A stretch of DNA of 64,000 bases from Pseudomonas sp. CC6-YY-74 (GCF_002025205.1 NZ_CP019947.1:1743501-1807500), one strand, 5' to 3'. Counted from the stretch's first letter, positions 9,381-19,937 are shown. The notes: generated by a model from the letters alone, not told the origin. A program made the numbers and translations.

Positions 9381-12300
9381 TCAGGGCACGCTCACCCCAC
9401 GCTGGGCGCTTTGTGCCAGGTCCATCAGCTCGCGATTGGCGACCGCATACATGGCGTAATCGGAGCCTGTCGCCGCGCGCAACTCGGCGAGCATGGTTTT
9501 CCAGCGCTCGACCAGGCGGCGATGCTGCTCTAGCCAGACCACCAGCCGCTCTTCGACCTCTGTCGGTGCCTCGACCATCTGCAGCACCGACACGGTGATC
9601 GCGCGCTGCTGCCAGTCCAGATCGTCACGGAAGGCTTCCCGCGCCAGTGCCTGCCAATTGCTTTCCACCGTCAGACCGGTGATCTGCTGCAGATACCAGG
9701 ACAGATCCAGCGACCCGCCAACAGCGAAGTAGGTCGCGGCAACCCGCTGCGGATCCTGGGCGGTGAGATCCGACGCCTCGATGATCGGCAGCAGGGTGTA
9801 CAGATGGCTGGTACCGGCCACCATACGCGCCAGCACTTCAGGCACACCGGCCTCGACATAGGCCTGGAAACGTGCGAGCCACTGCTCACGCGCCGGGCCT
9901 TCGAGCAACTCGTCGAGGCTCAGCGCCAGCGCCTCGATGCGGGGCGCGAAATGTGCTACGTCGCGCGCCGCATCCAGCTCATTGCGGCGGCTACGCAGGA
10001 ACCAACGGGTGGCCCGACGCCCCAGACGCATCAGCTCATCCATCATTTGCAACTGCAGTTCGGCCGGCACCTGGTAGTCCAGCGCCTCGATCTGCTTCCA
10101 CCAATACGGCAGGCGGAACACATCGCGCACGATGACATAGGCCCCGGCGACGTTGGCCGAACTCATGCCGGTGGACTCCTTCAAGCGTTGCACGAAGGTG
10201 ATGCCCATGTGGTTGACCAGATCGTTGGCGATCTGCGTGCTGACAATCTCGCGCTTGAGGCGATGACGACGCATCTGCTCACCGAACTTCTGCGCCAGCA
10301 ACGGCGGGAAGGCGGTTTCCATCTCGCGCGCCAGGTACTCATCGTTCGGCACCTGGGATTTGAGCAGCGACTCTTTCAGATCGATCTTGCTGTAGGAGAT
10401 CAGCACCGACAGCTCCGGACGAGTCAGGCCCTGGCCTTTGGCGGCACGCTCATTAAGTTCGTCGTCGGACGGCAGGAACTCCAGGGCACGATCCAGCTTG
10501 CCTGCAGCCTCCAGCCCCGCCATCACACGCTTGTACTCGCCCAGCCGTTCACGCGCACGACGCTCGGCCAACGACAGGGCCTGGGTCTGCTTGTAGTTGT
10601 TGGCCAAGACCAGGCCGCCCACCGCATCGGTCATCTCGACCAGCAGCTTGTTGCGCTGCTTGCCGGTCATGTCGCCAGCCGCGACTATCTCGTTGAGCAG
10701 GATCTTGATATTTACCTCATGGTCGGAACAATCCACCCCGGCGGCGTTATCGATGAAGTCGGTATAGCTCGCCCCGCCATTGAGGCCGTACTCGACGCGA
10801 GCCAACTGGGTCATGCCAAGGTTGCCGCCCTCACCCACGACCAGCGCCCGCAGTTCGCGACCGTCGACGCGCAACGAATCGTTGGCCTTGTCGCCAACAT
10901 CGGCATGACTTTCCTTGCTCGATTTGACGTAGGTACCGATACCGCCGTTCCAGATCAGGTCCACCGGCGCCTTGAGCAGCGCATTGAGCAGTTCGTTCGG
11001 CGCCAGCTTGTCGGCGCTGATGTCGAAGCGCTCTTGCATTTGCGCGCTGATGGGAATGCTCTTGGCGCTACGCAGGAAAATCCCGCCACCCGCGGAAATC
11101 AGCGCCGTGTCGTAATCGGCCCAGCTGGAGCGCGGCAGGTCGAACAGACGCTGGCGCTCGACGAAGCTCATGGCCGCATCCGGGTTGGGGTCGATGACGA
11201 TATGCAGGTGGTTGAAGGCCGCGACCAGCTGCAGCTTGTCCGACAGCAACAGGCCGTTGCCGAACACGTCACCGGCCATGTCGCCGATCCCGATCACCGT
11301 GGTGTTGTCCTGTTGCACGTTGATGCCGCGCTCACGGAAGTGACGCTGCACCGAAACCCAGGCGCCCTTGGCGGTAATGCCCATGCCCTTGTGGTCATAA
11401 CCGGCCGAACCACCGGAAGCGAAGGCATCGCCCAGCCAGAAGCCATAGTCGCCAGCGATACCGTTGGCGATATCGGAGAACGTCGCGGTGCCCTTGTCGG
11501 CCGCGACCACCAGATAGGGATCATCCTGATCGTGGCGAACCACGTTGGCCGGCGGCACCACTGCGCCTTCCTTGAGGTTGTCGGTGATGTCGAGCAGGCC
11601 GCTGATGAAGATCCGGTAGCAGGCGATGCCCTCGGCCATGATCTCGTCACGCGAGCCGCCCAGCGGCATGCGCCGCGGCAGGAAGCCGCCCTTGGCGCCC
11701 ATCGGCACGATGACGGCGTTCTTCACCTGCTGCGCCTTGACCAGGCCAAGCACTTCGGTACGGAAGTCTTCATCACGATCCGACCAGCGCAGGCCACCGC
11801 GGGCGACGTCACCGAAACGCAGGTGCACGCCTTCGACTCGCGGCGAATAGACGAATATCTCGAATTTTGGCGTCGGCTTGGGAATGTCCGGAATCGCCCG
11901 CGGGTTGAGCTTGAAGCTGAAGTAGGACTTGCTCTGTCCTGCGGCATCGGGCTGGTAGAAGTTGGTGCGCAGGGTGGCCTTGATCAGGTCCAGGTAGCGC
12001 CTCAGGATGCGGTCTTCGTTGAGCACCGCCACGTTATCCAGCGCAGCCAGGATGGCCTGCTCCAGCTTATGCTGCTTGCTCTCCAGGTCTGCGGCGCCGA
12101 GCTTGCGGGCCAGGTAGAAGCGAGTCTTGAACAGACGCACCAATTCCTTGGCGATGTTGGCATGGTTGACCAGGGTACTGGCGATATAGTTGAGGCCGAA
12201 GCCCAGGCGAATCTGCTTCAAGTAACGCGCATAGGCGCGCAGCAGCGCCACGTCACGCCATGGCATGGCCGCAGTCAGCACCAGGCGGTTGAAGGCATCG

Positions 12301-14243
12301 TTCTCAGCGTCGCCACCGACGATGTGGACGAAGGCGTCCTGCAGGGTGTCGTTGAGCTGCTGGATATCGACGTCCAGGCCTTCGGCGTAGGTGAAGGCGA
12401 AATCGTGGATCCAGAACTCGCGGCCATTCTGCTGGTGCAGGCGATAAGGGAACTCACCGAGCACGCGCAGGCCAAGATTTTCCAGAATCGGCAGCACGTC
12501 CGACAGCGGCAACGGCGTGTCGGCATGGTAGAGCTTGCAATGCAGCTGTTGACCGGCATCGGCCAACGGCTGATAGAAGCTCATCACCAGCGGCCGCTCG
12601 CTACTCAAGTTGAGCAGGTGCTGCATATCGACCACTGCCGAATGCGGGGCAAACCGCTCGCGGTAACCGGCCGGGAAACCACTGGGGAAATCCGCCAGCA
12701 CATTGGTGCCCTGAGCCTCGCCGAAGCTTTCCACCATCAGGCTAGCGTAATCGTCCTTCCACGAACGACAGGCCTGAATGACTTCCTTCTCCAGGCGCAC
12801 CGGATCGATCTGCACCTTGTTCTTCGGGTCGGCACGCAGGATGAACTGCACCCGCGCCAGCACCGACTCGGAGAAGAAGGTCCAGAATTCGCAATCGGTG
12901 GCTTGCAGGCGCTCCATCAGCACCTGCTGAATCTTCATCCGGATCTCGGTGGAGTAGACGTCACGCGGCACATAGACCAGGCAGTAGCAGAAACGACCAT
13001 AGGGGTCGCGGCGCAGGAACACGCGGATCTTGTTGCGTTCCTGAATCTGCACGATGGCCATGGCGGTATCGCATAGGTCATCGACCGGGGTCTGGAACAG
13101 GTCGTCACGCGGCAGCACTTCCAATACCTGGGCCAGTTCCTTGCCCAGGTGTGCCTTGCTGTCAAAACCGGCACGCTCCTCGATCACCGCCACCTTGCGG
13201 CGGATATAGGGGATATTCCACACGCTCTCGGCATACACCGCCGAGGTGTACAGACCCATGAAGCGGCATTCCTTGATTACCCGCCCCTGGCTGTCCAGCT
13301 CACGTACCGACACCAGATCAGGATAGGCCGGACGGTGCACGCGACTCGGCACCGCCGCCTTGGCGAAGGACAACAGCAGCGGCTCGCGCAGGTAGCTGAG
13401 CGCTTCCGGCTCGATGCTCAGGTCCTCACTCTTGAGACCGCCGCGCAAGCGCTTGGACATACCCAGCAGGGACTGCTCGTCGTAGACGATGGTGCCGCCA
13501 CCCGGCGCATCGACCACGGTGAATTCTTCATAGCCAAGGAAGGTGAAGTGGTCATCCAGCAACCAGCTCAGGAAAACCTTGATTTCCTCGACTTCGGCGC
13601 CCTCGACATTGAGTTTTGCCCTGCCCAACCAGGCCAGCAGTTCCTGGGCCTTGGCCTTCATCGGCCGAAAATCAATCACGCTCAGGCGCACTTCTTCGAA
13701 GACTTCGCGCAGGGCTTTTTCCAGGATCTTCAACTCGCCACTGCTGGCGCAGCGGTCGATTTCCAGGAACATCAGCGCTTCCTGCAGCACCCCCTCACCC
13801 TGGGTGCCCTTGGGCAGGATTTCCAGCAGCTCGCCCTGTTTATTGCGGCGTACGCTGAACACAGTGTTCTGCAGGGTGTGGATGCTGTAGCCACGGCGAT
13901 TCAGCTCCATGCGTGCCGAGTCGACCAGGAAGGGAATATCGCTGCGCAGGATTTCCACGCCGGAATGCGTCGACTGCCAGCCGTGCTTCTCGTAATCGGG
14001 GTTGAAGGCGCGAATTTCAGTTTTGCCGTGATCGAAGCGCTGCAACATACGCCAGGATGACAGGGTGCAACCGACCAGGTCGGAAAGCCGGCGCTGGGTA
14101 AGTTCGTCTAGCGCGATGATGCCGAAGAATTGCTCGGCGAACAGCGCGACTTGTGGCAATGCTTGTTCACTGACGTGCTGCGCCAGGGCCGCTTGCAGTT
14201 GATGCTGAAAGTCGGCTTTGCTGGCCGCCGTAAAGAACGCCAT
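9381..14243 (-). CDS. gdhB: NAD-specific glutamate dehydrogenase, large (about 180 kDa) class
   Basis: A 1620-residue cytoplasmic enzyme of the large NAD-dependent glutamate dehydrogenase class, which oxidatively deaminates glutamate to 2-oxoglutarate when arginine or glutamate serves as carbon source. The N-terminal half carries ACT-like regulatory segments. The catalytic part near residues 840-1150 contains VIVPMGAKGGF (catalytic lysine region), RWSDRDEDFRTEVLGL, and the nucleotide-binding stretch with TVIGIGDMAGDVFGNG. Its length matches P. aeruginosa GdhB. The ATG at 14243 has TTGGAG about seven bases upstream, and a strong terminator follows the stop. It is divergently placed relative to the porin remnant. 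A very long antisense ORF (9804-13076) is a codon-bias shadow. Confidence 0.95.
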   Translation of the reverse strand: MAFFTAASKADFQHQLQAALAQHVSEQALPQVALFAEQFFGIIALDELTQRRLSDLVGCTLSSWRMLQRFDHGKTEIRAFNPDYEKHGWQSTHSGVEILRSDIPFLVDSARMELNRRGYSIHTLQNTVFSVRRNKQGELLEILPKGTQGEGVLQEALMFLEIDRCASSGELKILEKALREVFEEVRLSVIDFRPMKAKAQELLAWLGRAKLNVEGAEVEEIKVFLSWLLDDHFTFLGYEEFTVVDAPGGGTIVYDEQSLLGMSKRLRGGLKSEDLSIEPEALSYLREPLLLSFAKAAVPSRVHRPAYPDLVSVRELDSQGRVIKECRFMGLYTSAVYAESVWNIPYIRRKVAVIEERAGFDSKAHLGKELAQVLEVLPRDDLFQTPVDDLCDTAMAIVQIQERNKIRVFLRRDPYGRFCYCLVYVPRDVYSTEIRMKIQQVLMERLQATDCEFWTFFSESVLARVQFILRADPKNKVQIDPVRLEKEVIQACRSWKDDYASLMVESFGEAQGTNVLADFPSGFPAGYRERFAPHSAVVDMQHLLNLSSERPLVMSFYQPLADAGQQLHCKLYHADTPLPLSDVLPILENLGLRVLGEFPYRLHQQNGREFWIHDFAFTYAEGLDVDIQQLNDTLQDAFVHIVGGDAENDAFNRLVLTAAMPWRDVALLRAYARYLKQIRLGFGLNYIASTLVNHANIAKELVRLFKTRFYLARKLGAADLESKQHKLEQAILAALDNVAVLNEDRILRRYLDLIKATLRTNFYQPDAAGQSKSYFSFKLNPRAIPDIPKPTPKFEIFVYSPRVEGVHLRFGDVARGGLRWSDRDEDFRTEVLGLVKAQQVKNAVIVPMGAKGGFLPRRMPLGGSRDEIMAEGIACYRIFISGLLDITDNLKEGAVVPPANVVRHDQDDPYLVVAADKGTATFSDIANGIAGDYGFWLGDAFASGGSAGYDHKGMGITAKGAWVSVQRHFRERGINVQQDNTTVIGIGDMAGDVFGNGLLLSDKLQLVAAFNHLHIVIDPNPDAAMSFVERQRLFDLPRSSWADYDTALISAGGGIFLRSAKSIPISAQMQERFDISADKLAPNELLNALLKAPVDLIWNGGIGTYVKSSKESHADVGDKANDSLRVDGRELRALVVGEGGNLGMTQLARVEYGLNGGASYTDFIDNAAGVDCSDHEVNIKILLNEIVAAGDMTGKQRNKLLVEMTDAVGGLVLANNYKQTQALSLAERRARERLGEYKRVMAGLEAAGKLDRALEFLPSDDELNERAAKGQGLTRPELSVLISYSKIDLKESLLKSQVPNDEYLAREMETAFPPLLAQKFGEQMRRHRLKREIVSTQIANDLVNHMGITFVQRLKESTGMSSANVAGAYVIVRDVFRLPYWWKQIEALDYQVPAELQLQMMDELMRLGRRATRWFLRSRRNELDAARDVAHFAPRIEALALSLDELLEGPAREQWLARFQAYVEAGVPEVLARMVAGTSHLYTLLPIIEASDLTAQDPQRVAATYFAVGGSLDLSWYLQQITGLTVESNWQALAREAFRDDLDWQQRAITVSVLQMVEAPTEVEERLVVWLEQHRRLVERWKTMLAELRAATGSDYAMYAVANRELMDLAQSAQRGVSVP

Positions 14244-14602
14244 GGTTAAGCTCCAATTGGCTTGAGATTCGATTAGCAGGCTGAAGGCAGTCGCGAGCCT
14301 TGCACTTACGCCACAACCTTAGTCCAGGTGGCATTTGCTGCATTCAAATGCTTGCCCCTAAGGTGTGGCGACAGCAACGACTCGCTGGTCACAATTGCCG
14401 CATGAGCTTAACGAGGGAACGCCTTGCAGCGCTTGCCGCGCTGCGACATTTTCTTTCAAGGCTGCTCCCCCGGCAGGCAAATGCGATGAAAAGAGGGCCA
14501 TTGCGCCCACTTGCAGCGTCAGTGGCGGCTCGATCGCTGGCAAAAGGCGTCGCAGCCGCCTTAGCCAAGGAGAATTCAGGCGCCCCGCATTGCCTGCGGT
14601 AA
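14244..14602. other. Gap between gdhB and the porin remnant
   Basis: This 359-base stretch should hold the gdhB promoter (read leftwards) and once held the promoter and signal-peptide codons of the porin. I find no signal peptide in any frame leading into the porin sequence. An open frame across 14300-14602 on the plus strand has no family features. Confidence 0.35.
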
Positions 14603-15754
14603 CAGCAGAACGATCTGCGGAAAGACGGTAATCAGCTGCGCATTTTTTACTTCAGCCGTGATTTTCGCCAGCACAACGCACGCGACAAGGCGGAAGAATG
14701 GGCCCAGGGCTTTCTCCTGCGCCTGGAGTCAGGCTACAGCGAAGGCACGGTCGGCATAGGCGTCGATGCGCTTGGCATGCTCGGTCTGAAGCTCGACTCC
14801 GGTGACGGCACCGCAGGCAGCGGCTTGTTGCCAGCCGACGGCTCCGGCGGCTCGCAGGACGAGTATTCCAAGCTCGACCTGACGGCCAAATTCAGAGCCT
14901 CCAAGAGCACCCTGCGAGTAGGCTCCCTGGCCTTTCGCAGCCCGATCGCTTCCTCGAATGACACGCGCCTGCTCCCTGCATCGTTTCGCGGCGCGCTGCT
15001 GAATGTGCAGGAGATCGACCAGCTCACCCTGCAGGGCGGCAAGATCGACCGGATCAAGGCCAACAATTCCAGCGACTACACCGCGATGAGCGCCAACCGC
15101 ATCGGTGGCAGCAGCGACTCGTTCGTGTTCGGCGGCGGCGACTACAAGCTGACCCCCGAGCTCAGCGCGGGCCTGCACTACGGCAATCTGCAAGACATCT
15201 ACCAGCAGTACTACAGCACCTTGGTCTACCTCAAGCCACTGGGCGCAGGCCAGCCGCTCAAGACCGATCTGCGCTTCTCCAGGAGCCAGGAAGACGGCAA
15301 CTTCCGCGACATCGACAACCAGGCCTTCGGCGCCATGTTCACCTACACCCTCGGCGGCCATGCCTTCGGCGCCGGCTACCAGCGCATGAGCGGTGCTGAC
15401 CCCTTCCCCTACATCGCCAGCAGCGACCCTTACCTGGTGAATTTCATCCAGATCAATGACTTCGCCAATATCGACGAACGCTCCTGGCAGGCACGCTACG
15501 ACTATAATTTTGCCGCAGTGGGCATACCCGGCCTGACGCTCATGAGCCGCTATGTTTCCGGCGATAACGTCCAGGTTGGCGCCAGCAACGGTGGCAAGGA
15601 GTGGGAGCGCAACACCGACATCGCTTATGTCGTCCCGCAAGGCGCGCTGAAGAACTTCGGGGTCAAATGGCGGAATGCGAGCGTGCGTTCGAACTTCGGT
15701 AACGACCTGAACGAGAACCGCCTGATCCTCAGCTACAGCGTGGCGCTCTGGTAA
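14603..15754 (+). pseudogene. OprD-family outer-membrane porin (OpdO-like), 5'-truncated
   Basis: From 14603 to the TAA at 15752-15754 one frame encodes a typical OprD-family barrel of about 383 residues: FYFSRDFR and KAEEWAQGFLLRLESGY (about 14640-14735), then GTVGIGVDALGMLGLKLDSG and a C-terminus ending SYSVALW with the barrel-terminal aromatic residue. OprD porins are about 420 residues including a signal peptide. Here the frame is stopped by TAA at 14600 and has no start codon before the internal ATG at 14777, so the signal peptide and first strand are missing. In P. aeruginosa the pyroglutamate porin OpdO lies beside pxp genes, and pxpABC follow here, so this is probably a dead OpdO. An assembly error at 14600 is an alternative. 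Confidence 0.8.
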
Positions 15755-16090
15755 AGCGCTACACGGCCGACGGGCGGGTAGCGTCGGCCCATAGTTGCCG
15801 CGTTTTCGCTACTTGCCCGCAAGCCACAAGTAACGCAGGGGCGCGTAGCGGAAGCCTAATACCGCAACCCAGCGCGCGCGAGCCAATGACGTAGCCGACA
15901 GACCATGACTGCCATCGACTTTTCCTATCTCCGGTGCACGTTTTTATTAGTTGGACGCGCCAAGTGGCCCGGTCAAGAATGCTGAACGGTCCATTTTTCA
16001 TAGACAAATTCGTGCAGTGGCCACTCAACAGCCGTCGTAGCCTGCGTCTGACAGACCAGAGCATGACGCTCCGCCCAGAGGAACACTTCC
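15755..16090. other. Gene-free gap before pxpA
   Basis: The 336 bases contain no convincing ORF or hairpin terminator. The right end supplies the AGAGGAA ribosome-binding site of pxpA, and a pxpABC promoter is expected here, but I cannot place -35/-10 boxes with confidence. Confidence 0.35.
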
Positions 16091-16843
16091 GTGAACAGCC
16101 TGCTTCTGAACTGCGATATCGGCGAAAGTTTTGGCCCTTGGCAAATGGGCATGGATGCCGAGGTCATGCCTTATATCGACTGCGCCAACATCGCCTGCGG
16201 CTTCCACGCCTCGGACCCCAGCACCATGCGCAAGACCGTGGCCCTGGCGGTCAGCCATGACGTGCGCATCGGTGCCCACCCGGCCTATCAAGACCTGGTT
16301 GGATTCGGCCGCCGTTCGATGGATTGCTCGGCGCAGGAGGTCGAGGACCTGCTGCTCTACCAGATCGGCGCCCTCGAAGCGCTCTGCCGCAGCCAGGGCA
16401 CTCGCGTCAGCTACGTCAAACCGCACGGCGCGCTGTACCAGGACATGATGCGCAAGCCGGACATCCTCCGCGCGGTAATGCGCGCCGTAGCCAGCTACGA
16501 CAAGAGCCTGCCGGTGATGCTGATGACCACCCGCGACAATCGCCAGGCGCAAGCCATCGGCGACGAATTCGGCATCAGCCTGTGGTTCGAGGCCTTCGCC
16601 GACCGGGCCTATGACGCGGCCGGGTTTCTGCTCGCGCGCAGCCAGCCCGGCGCGGTACATCACGACAGCGAGGTCATCGTCAACCAGGCCGTCACCCTAG
16701 CCAAGGGCGAGACGTTGATCGCCAGCGATGGCAGCGCCCTGCCCCTGCAGGCCCACACCCTGTGCGTGCATGGCGACAACGCCGGCTCGGTCGCCGCGGT
16801 ACGGCGCATCCGCCAAGCCTTCGACGCATTGGCCCTGGCATGA
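16091..16843 (+). CDS. pxpA: 5-oxoprolinase subunit PxpA (LamB/YcsF family)
   Basis: A 250-residue cytoplasmic protein of the LamB/YcsF family, one of three subunits that together hydrolyse 5-oxoproline (pyroglutamate) to glutamate with ATP. Family motifs are NCDIGESFG at the start, [13 protein letters not shown] in the middle and [12 protein letters not shown] near residue 115. The GTG start at 16091 follows AGAGGAA and gives the family N-terminus ([15 protein letters not shown]). The stop overlaps the start of pxpB as ATGA. The neighbouring porin remnant would have been the outer-membrane entry route for the substrate. Confidence 0.94.
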   Translation: MNSLLLNCDIGESFGPWQMGMDAEVMPYIDCANIACGFHASDPSTMRKTVALAVSHDVRIGAHPAYQDLVGFGRRSMDCSAQEVEDLLLYQIGALEALCRSQGTRVSYVKPHGALYQDMMRKPDILRAVMRAVASYDKSLPVMLMTTRDNRQAQAIGDEFGISLWFEAFADRAYDAAGFLLARSQPGAVHHDSEVIVNQAVTLAKGETLIASDGSALPLQAHTLCVHGDNAGSVAAVRRIRQAFDALALA

Positions 16844-17556
16844 CTGCACGCGCCCCTGTGCCCCGGCTCGAAGTCGCCGGCATCGACAGCCTGATCCTGC
16901 GCCTGTTCGACCGCATCGAAGAAAGCAACATGCCCTGGATGCTGGCCGCCAGCGAACGGCTGCGGAGCAGCTTCGGCGCCGCGCTGATCGATCTGGTGCC
17001 GTCCTACACCACCCTGCTGCTGCACTACGACCTCGAACGCATCAGCGCGTCCCAGGCCCGTGAGCTGATCGCCCAGGCGTTCGCCGACCTGCAACCAGCC
17101 AGCACCGCAGGGGGTCGCTGCCACAGTCTGCCGACCTGGTACGACCGCAGCGTCGGTCCGGAGCTACCGCTGCTGGCACAGCGCAGCGGCCTCAGTGCGG
17201 CCGAGGTCATTCGCCGCCACAGCGGCCATGAATACCAGGTGTTCGCCATCGGCTTCGCCCCCGGCTTCGCCTTCATGGGGCTGGTCGAAGAAGCCCTGGC
17301 CACGCCACGCCTGAGCACCCCGCGCAAGCGCATCGCCCCCGGCAGTGTGGGCATTGCCGAACGCCAGACCGCCGTCTACCCGGTGGTCTCGCCCGGCGGC
17401 TGGAACCTGATCGGGCGCAGCCCGGCGCAACTCTTCGACCGACGCATCGACGGCTACAGCCTGCTGCAGCCGGGCGACCGGGTGCGTTTCGAACCCATCG
17501 ACCACGCCGAATTCATCCGCCTCGGCGGCGATGACAGCCCCCTGGAGATGACGTAA
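16840..17556 (+). CDS. pxpB: 5-oxoprolinase subunit PxpB (KipI family)
   Basis: A 238-residue KipI-type protein forming the 5-oxoprolinase complex with PxpA and PxpC. Typical stretches are [27 protein letters not shown] and [20 protein letters not shown], the last being the cyclophilin-like core. A longer frame opens upstream inside pxpA, but the ATG at 16840 is preferred because it overlaps the pxpA stop as ATGA, the usual coupling in this operon, and gives the family start. The homologue in Bacillus was first described as the KinA inhibitor KipI; the enzyme role applies here because all three subunits are present. Confidence 0.93.
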   Translation: MTARAPVPRLEVAGIDSLILRLFDRIEESNMPWMLAASERLRSSFGAALIDLVPSYTTLLLHYDLERISASQARELIAQAFADLQPASTAGGRCHSLPTWYDRSVGPELPLLAQRSGLSAAEVIRRHSGHEYQVFAIGFAPGFAFMGLVEEALATPRLSTPRKRIAPGSVGIAERQTAVYPVVSPGGWNLIGRSPAQLFDRRIDGYSLLQPGDRVRFEPIDHAEFIRLGGDDSPLEMT

Positions 17557-18497
17557 TGAGCCACGCCCCCATGACCGGCGGCTTGCGCGTCGAACGCAGC
17601 ACACCCTTTATCCAATTGCAGGATGCCGGTCGCTTCGGCGTGCGCCACCTGGGCGTGACCCAGAGCGGCGCCCTGGACTGGATATCCATGTACTGGGCCA
17701 ACTGGCTGCTGGGTAATCCGCTCGGCGCCGCCGTAGTGGAAATCACCCTGGGCAATCTCAACCTGGTCTGCGAGCAGGACGCTTGCCTCGCCCTGACTGG
17801 CGCCGACCTGGGCGCCAGCCTGGACGGCCAGCCCCTGGCACCCTGGCGCAGCTTCATGGTGCGCCAAGGCCAGCAGCTCAAATTTGCTCAACCGCGTCAC
17901 GGCGCGCGCGCCTACCTGGCAGCTCCCGGCGGCTTCGATGCCCCCAGCGTGCTCGGCAGCTGCGCCAGCATTGCCCGCGAAGAGCTGGGCGGCTTGCAGG
18001 GTAACGGCAAACCATTGGCGGCCGGCGAGCGACTGAGCTGGTCCGGTAGCGAGCGGCGGCAACGCACGATCGATGAGCGACTGATTCCGGTATTCACGCC
18101 TGCACCGCAACTGCAATTGGTCATGGGCGCGCAAATCGGCGACTTCAGCGGGCAGAGTTTGTTCGACGTATTCAATAGCGCCTGGAAGATTGATTCACGC
18201 TCCGACCGAATGGGCATGCGCCTGCTCGGCCCACAGTTGCAATGCCGCCGCTCAAGCATGGTTTCCGAGGGTATTCCCCTGGGCGCCGTGCAGGTGCCGC
18301 CCGATGGCCAGCCGATCGTCCTGCTCAACGATCGGCAGACCATCGGTGGCTACCCGCGCCTCGGCGCCCTCACCCCGCAAGCGGTGGCGCGCCTGGCGCA
18401 GTGCCTGCCCGGTGAGGAGCTGCGCCTAGCGCCGGTGCAGCAGGAATCGGTGCAAGAGGCGCACCTGCGCCTGCTCAAGCAATGGCGGCAAGGCTGA
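17556..18497 (+). CDS. pxpC: 5-oxoprolinase subunit PxpC (KipA / biotin-dependent carboxyltransferase family)
   Basis: A 313-residue KipA-type subunit. Recognisable motifs are TPFIQLQDAGRFGVRHLGVTQ at the start, GALDWISMYWANWLLGNP, and VLLNDRQTIGGYPRLGAL near the C-terminus, all characteristic of the allophanate-hydrolase-subunit-2 fold. The start overlaps the pxpB stop (TAATG), so the three genes are translationally coupled. No transporter gene for 5-oxoproline follows. Confidence 0.93.
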   Translation: MSHAPMTGGLRVERSTPFIQLQDAGRFGVRHLGVTQSGALDWISMYWANWLLGNPLGAAVVEITLGNLNLVCEQDACLALTGADLGASLDGQPLAPWRSFMVRQGQQLKFAQPRHGARAYLAAPGGFDAPSVLGSCASIAREELGGLQGNGKPLAAGERLSWSGSERRQRTIDERLIPVFTPAPQLQLVMGAQIGDFSGQSLFDVFNSAWKIDSRSDRMGMRLLGPQLQCRRSSMVSEGIPLGAVQVPPDGQPIVLLNDRQTIGGYPRLGALTPQAVARLAQCLPGEELRLAPVQQESVQEAHLRLLKQWRQG

Positions 18498-18869
18498 GGA
18501 CTGAGCAGCCGTTGCTTCTCTAAAGCCCCGTCAAATGCATGCCACTTGGCGCGGGTGGACCATACATCGAGCAGTGTATCGATGGCCTGCCGGGCGCCTG
18601 TAACGTCCTCCCGCTAATGAGGCTGCCTCAGCCCCTCACCGAGCAAATGCACACGAGCCATCCGGCCGTATCGCAGCGGCTCTCACCGCGCGAATGTAGC
18701 AATGCCAGTGGTAGCAAGACGGCGATTGTTTCCGCAGCCCCTTGCCAAGCGCCTGTCACGTGGCGAGGATGCCGAGTCACGCATAGCCGAGGCATCGGCA
18801 AATGCATTAAAGTCATAGCCGTCGTTGCGCCCGGCACGACGTGCATTCCCCCGCCAAAAGAGTCCAACG
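18498..18869. other. Gene-free gap before the moxR operon
   Basis: Across these 372 bases no ORF with family features and no strong terminator was found. It should contain the end of the pxp transcript and the promoter of the moxR operon. Confidence 0.35.
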
Positions 18870-19829
18870 ATGGAACACCGTGAAGCGCTGCTCGCGCTGC
18901 GAACCTTTCTTTCTACCCAGATCCTTGGCCAGGAAAAGCTCATCGACCGGCTGCTGATCGCCTTGCTCGCCGATGGGCACATGCTGGTCGAAGGCGCGCC
19001 CGGGCTGGCCAAGACCAAGGCGATCAAGGAACTGGCCGAAGGTATCGAAGCCGAATTCCATCGCATCCAGTTCACTCCGGATCTGTTGCCCGCCGACATC
19101 ACCGGCACCGAGATCTACCGTCCGGAGACTGGCAGCTTCGTGTTCCAGCAGGGGCCGATTTTTCACAACCTGGTGCTGGCCGATGAGATCAACCGCGCGC
19201 CGGCCAAGGTCCAGTCGGCGCTGCTCGAGGCCATGGCCGAACGCCAGGTCAGCGTTGGCCGCAGCACCTACCAGCTGTCGCCGCTGTTCCTGGTGATGGC
19301 CACGCAGAACCCGATCGAGCAGGAAGGCACCTATCCGCTGCCGGAGGCCCAGCTCGACCGTTTCCTGATGCACGTGACCGTCGGCTTCCCGGATGCCAGC
19401 GTCGAGCGCAAGATCCTCGCCCAGGCCCGCGGCGAAGCGCTGCATGGCGAAACCAAGCCCGAGCACCGGGTCAGCCAGCAAGCGATCTTCGCCGCGCGCA
19501 AGGAAATCCTCGGCCTGTACATGGCCGATGCGGTGGAGGAATACCTGGTGCAACTGGTGATGGCTTCGCGTACGCCGGCAAAATTCGACCCGGAACTGGC
19601 CGAATGGATCGCCTACGGCGCCAGCCCGCGCGGCTCGATTGCCCTGGATCGCTGCGCGCGCGCCCACGCCTGGTTGGCCGGGCGCGAATTCGTCAGCCCG
19701 GAAGACATCCAGGCGGTGCTGTTCGACGTGCTGCGCCACCGCATCATCCTGTCGTTCGAGGCCGAGGCCGCCGGTATCGACCAGGATCGCGTGGTCCAGC
19801 GCATTCTCGATGTGGTGGCGGTGGCATAA
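18870..19829 (+). CDS. MoxR-family AAA+ ATPase
   Basis: A 319-residue AAA+ ATPase of the MoxR class, which acts as a chaperone for proteins with von Willebrand factor A domains. Walker A has the MoxR form GAPGLAKT (42-49), Walker B is VLADEINRAP, and sensor 1 is ATQNPIEQEG. The C-terminal lid contains SPRGSIALDRCARAHA. A longer frame starts at 18825, but the ATG at 18870 begins at the usual family start and has AAGAG upstream. It heads a six-gene operon in which its presumed clients (two VWA proteins) follow. The same gdhB-near-moxR arrangement occurs in P. aeruginosa, from memory. Confidence 0.92.
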   Translation: MEHREALLALRTFLSTQILGQEKLIDRLLIALLADGHMLVEGAPGLAKTKAIKELAEGIEAEFHRIQFTPDLLPADITGTEIYRPETGSFVFQQGPIFHNLVLADEINRAPAKVQSALLEAMAERQVSVGRSTYQLSPLFLVMATQNPIEQEGTYPLPEAQLDRFLMHVTVGFPDASVERKILAQARGEALHGETKPEHRVSQQAIFAARKEILGLYMADAVEEYLVQLVMASRTPAKFDPELAEWIAYGASPRGSIALDRCARAHAWLAGREFVSPEDIQAVLFDVLRHRIILSFEAEAAGIDQDRVVQRILDVVAVA

Positions 19830-19835
19830 ATGCAG

Positions 19836-19927
19836 CAGCAAGCCATAAGCCATAAGCCGCAAGCCATAACCCGGATGCAATCCGGGGAGCACCGAACAGC
19901 GCGCCCGGATTGCATCCGGGCGCGCTG
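19836..19927. repeat. REP-like palindromes and short tandem repeats between moxR and the DUF58 gene
   Basis: Three to four copies of a GCCATAA-type unit (about 19840-19869) are followed by two related palindromes: CCCGGAT-GCA-ATCCGGG (19870-19886) and a 14-base-arm palindrome CAGCGCGCCCGGAT-TGC-mirror (19897-19927). The two share the CCCGGAT/ATCCGGG core. They are dispersed-repeat-like and lie inside the operon, so they could affect mRNA stability between moxR and the downstream genes. Confidence 0.7.
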
Positions 19928-19937
19928 CTGAACCGCC

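Noticed and set aside
9804..13076. 1090-codon open frame on the plus strand opposite gdhB
   Set aside because: It is the exact antisense of a well-recognised 1620-residue enzyme; the translated product is histidine-, glutamine- and arginine-rich with no family features, the pattern expected from GC-rich codon bias.
19836..19927. Short repeats that might be a CRISPR-like array
   Set aside because: Units are only about 7-11 bases with no spacers of constant length and no cas genes; they are tandem and palindromic repeats.
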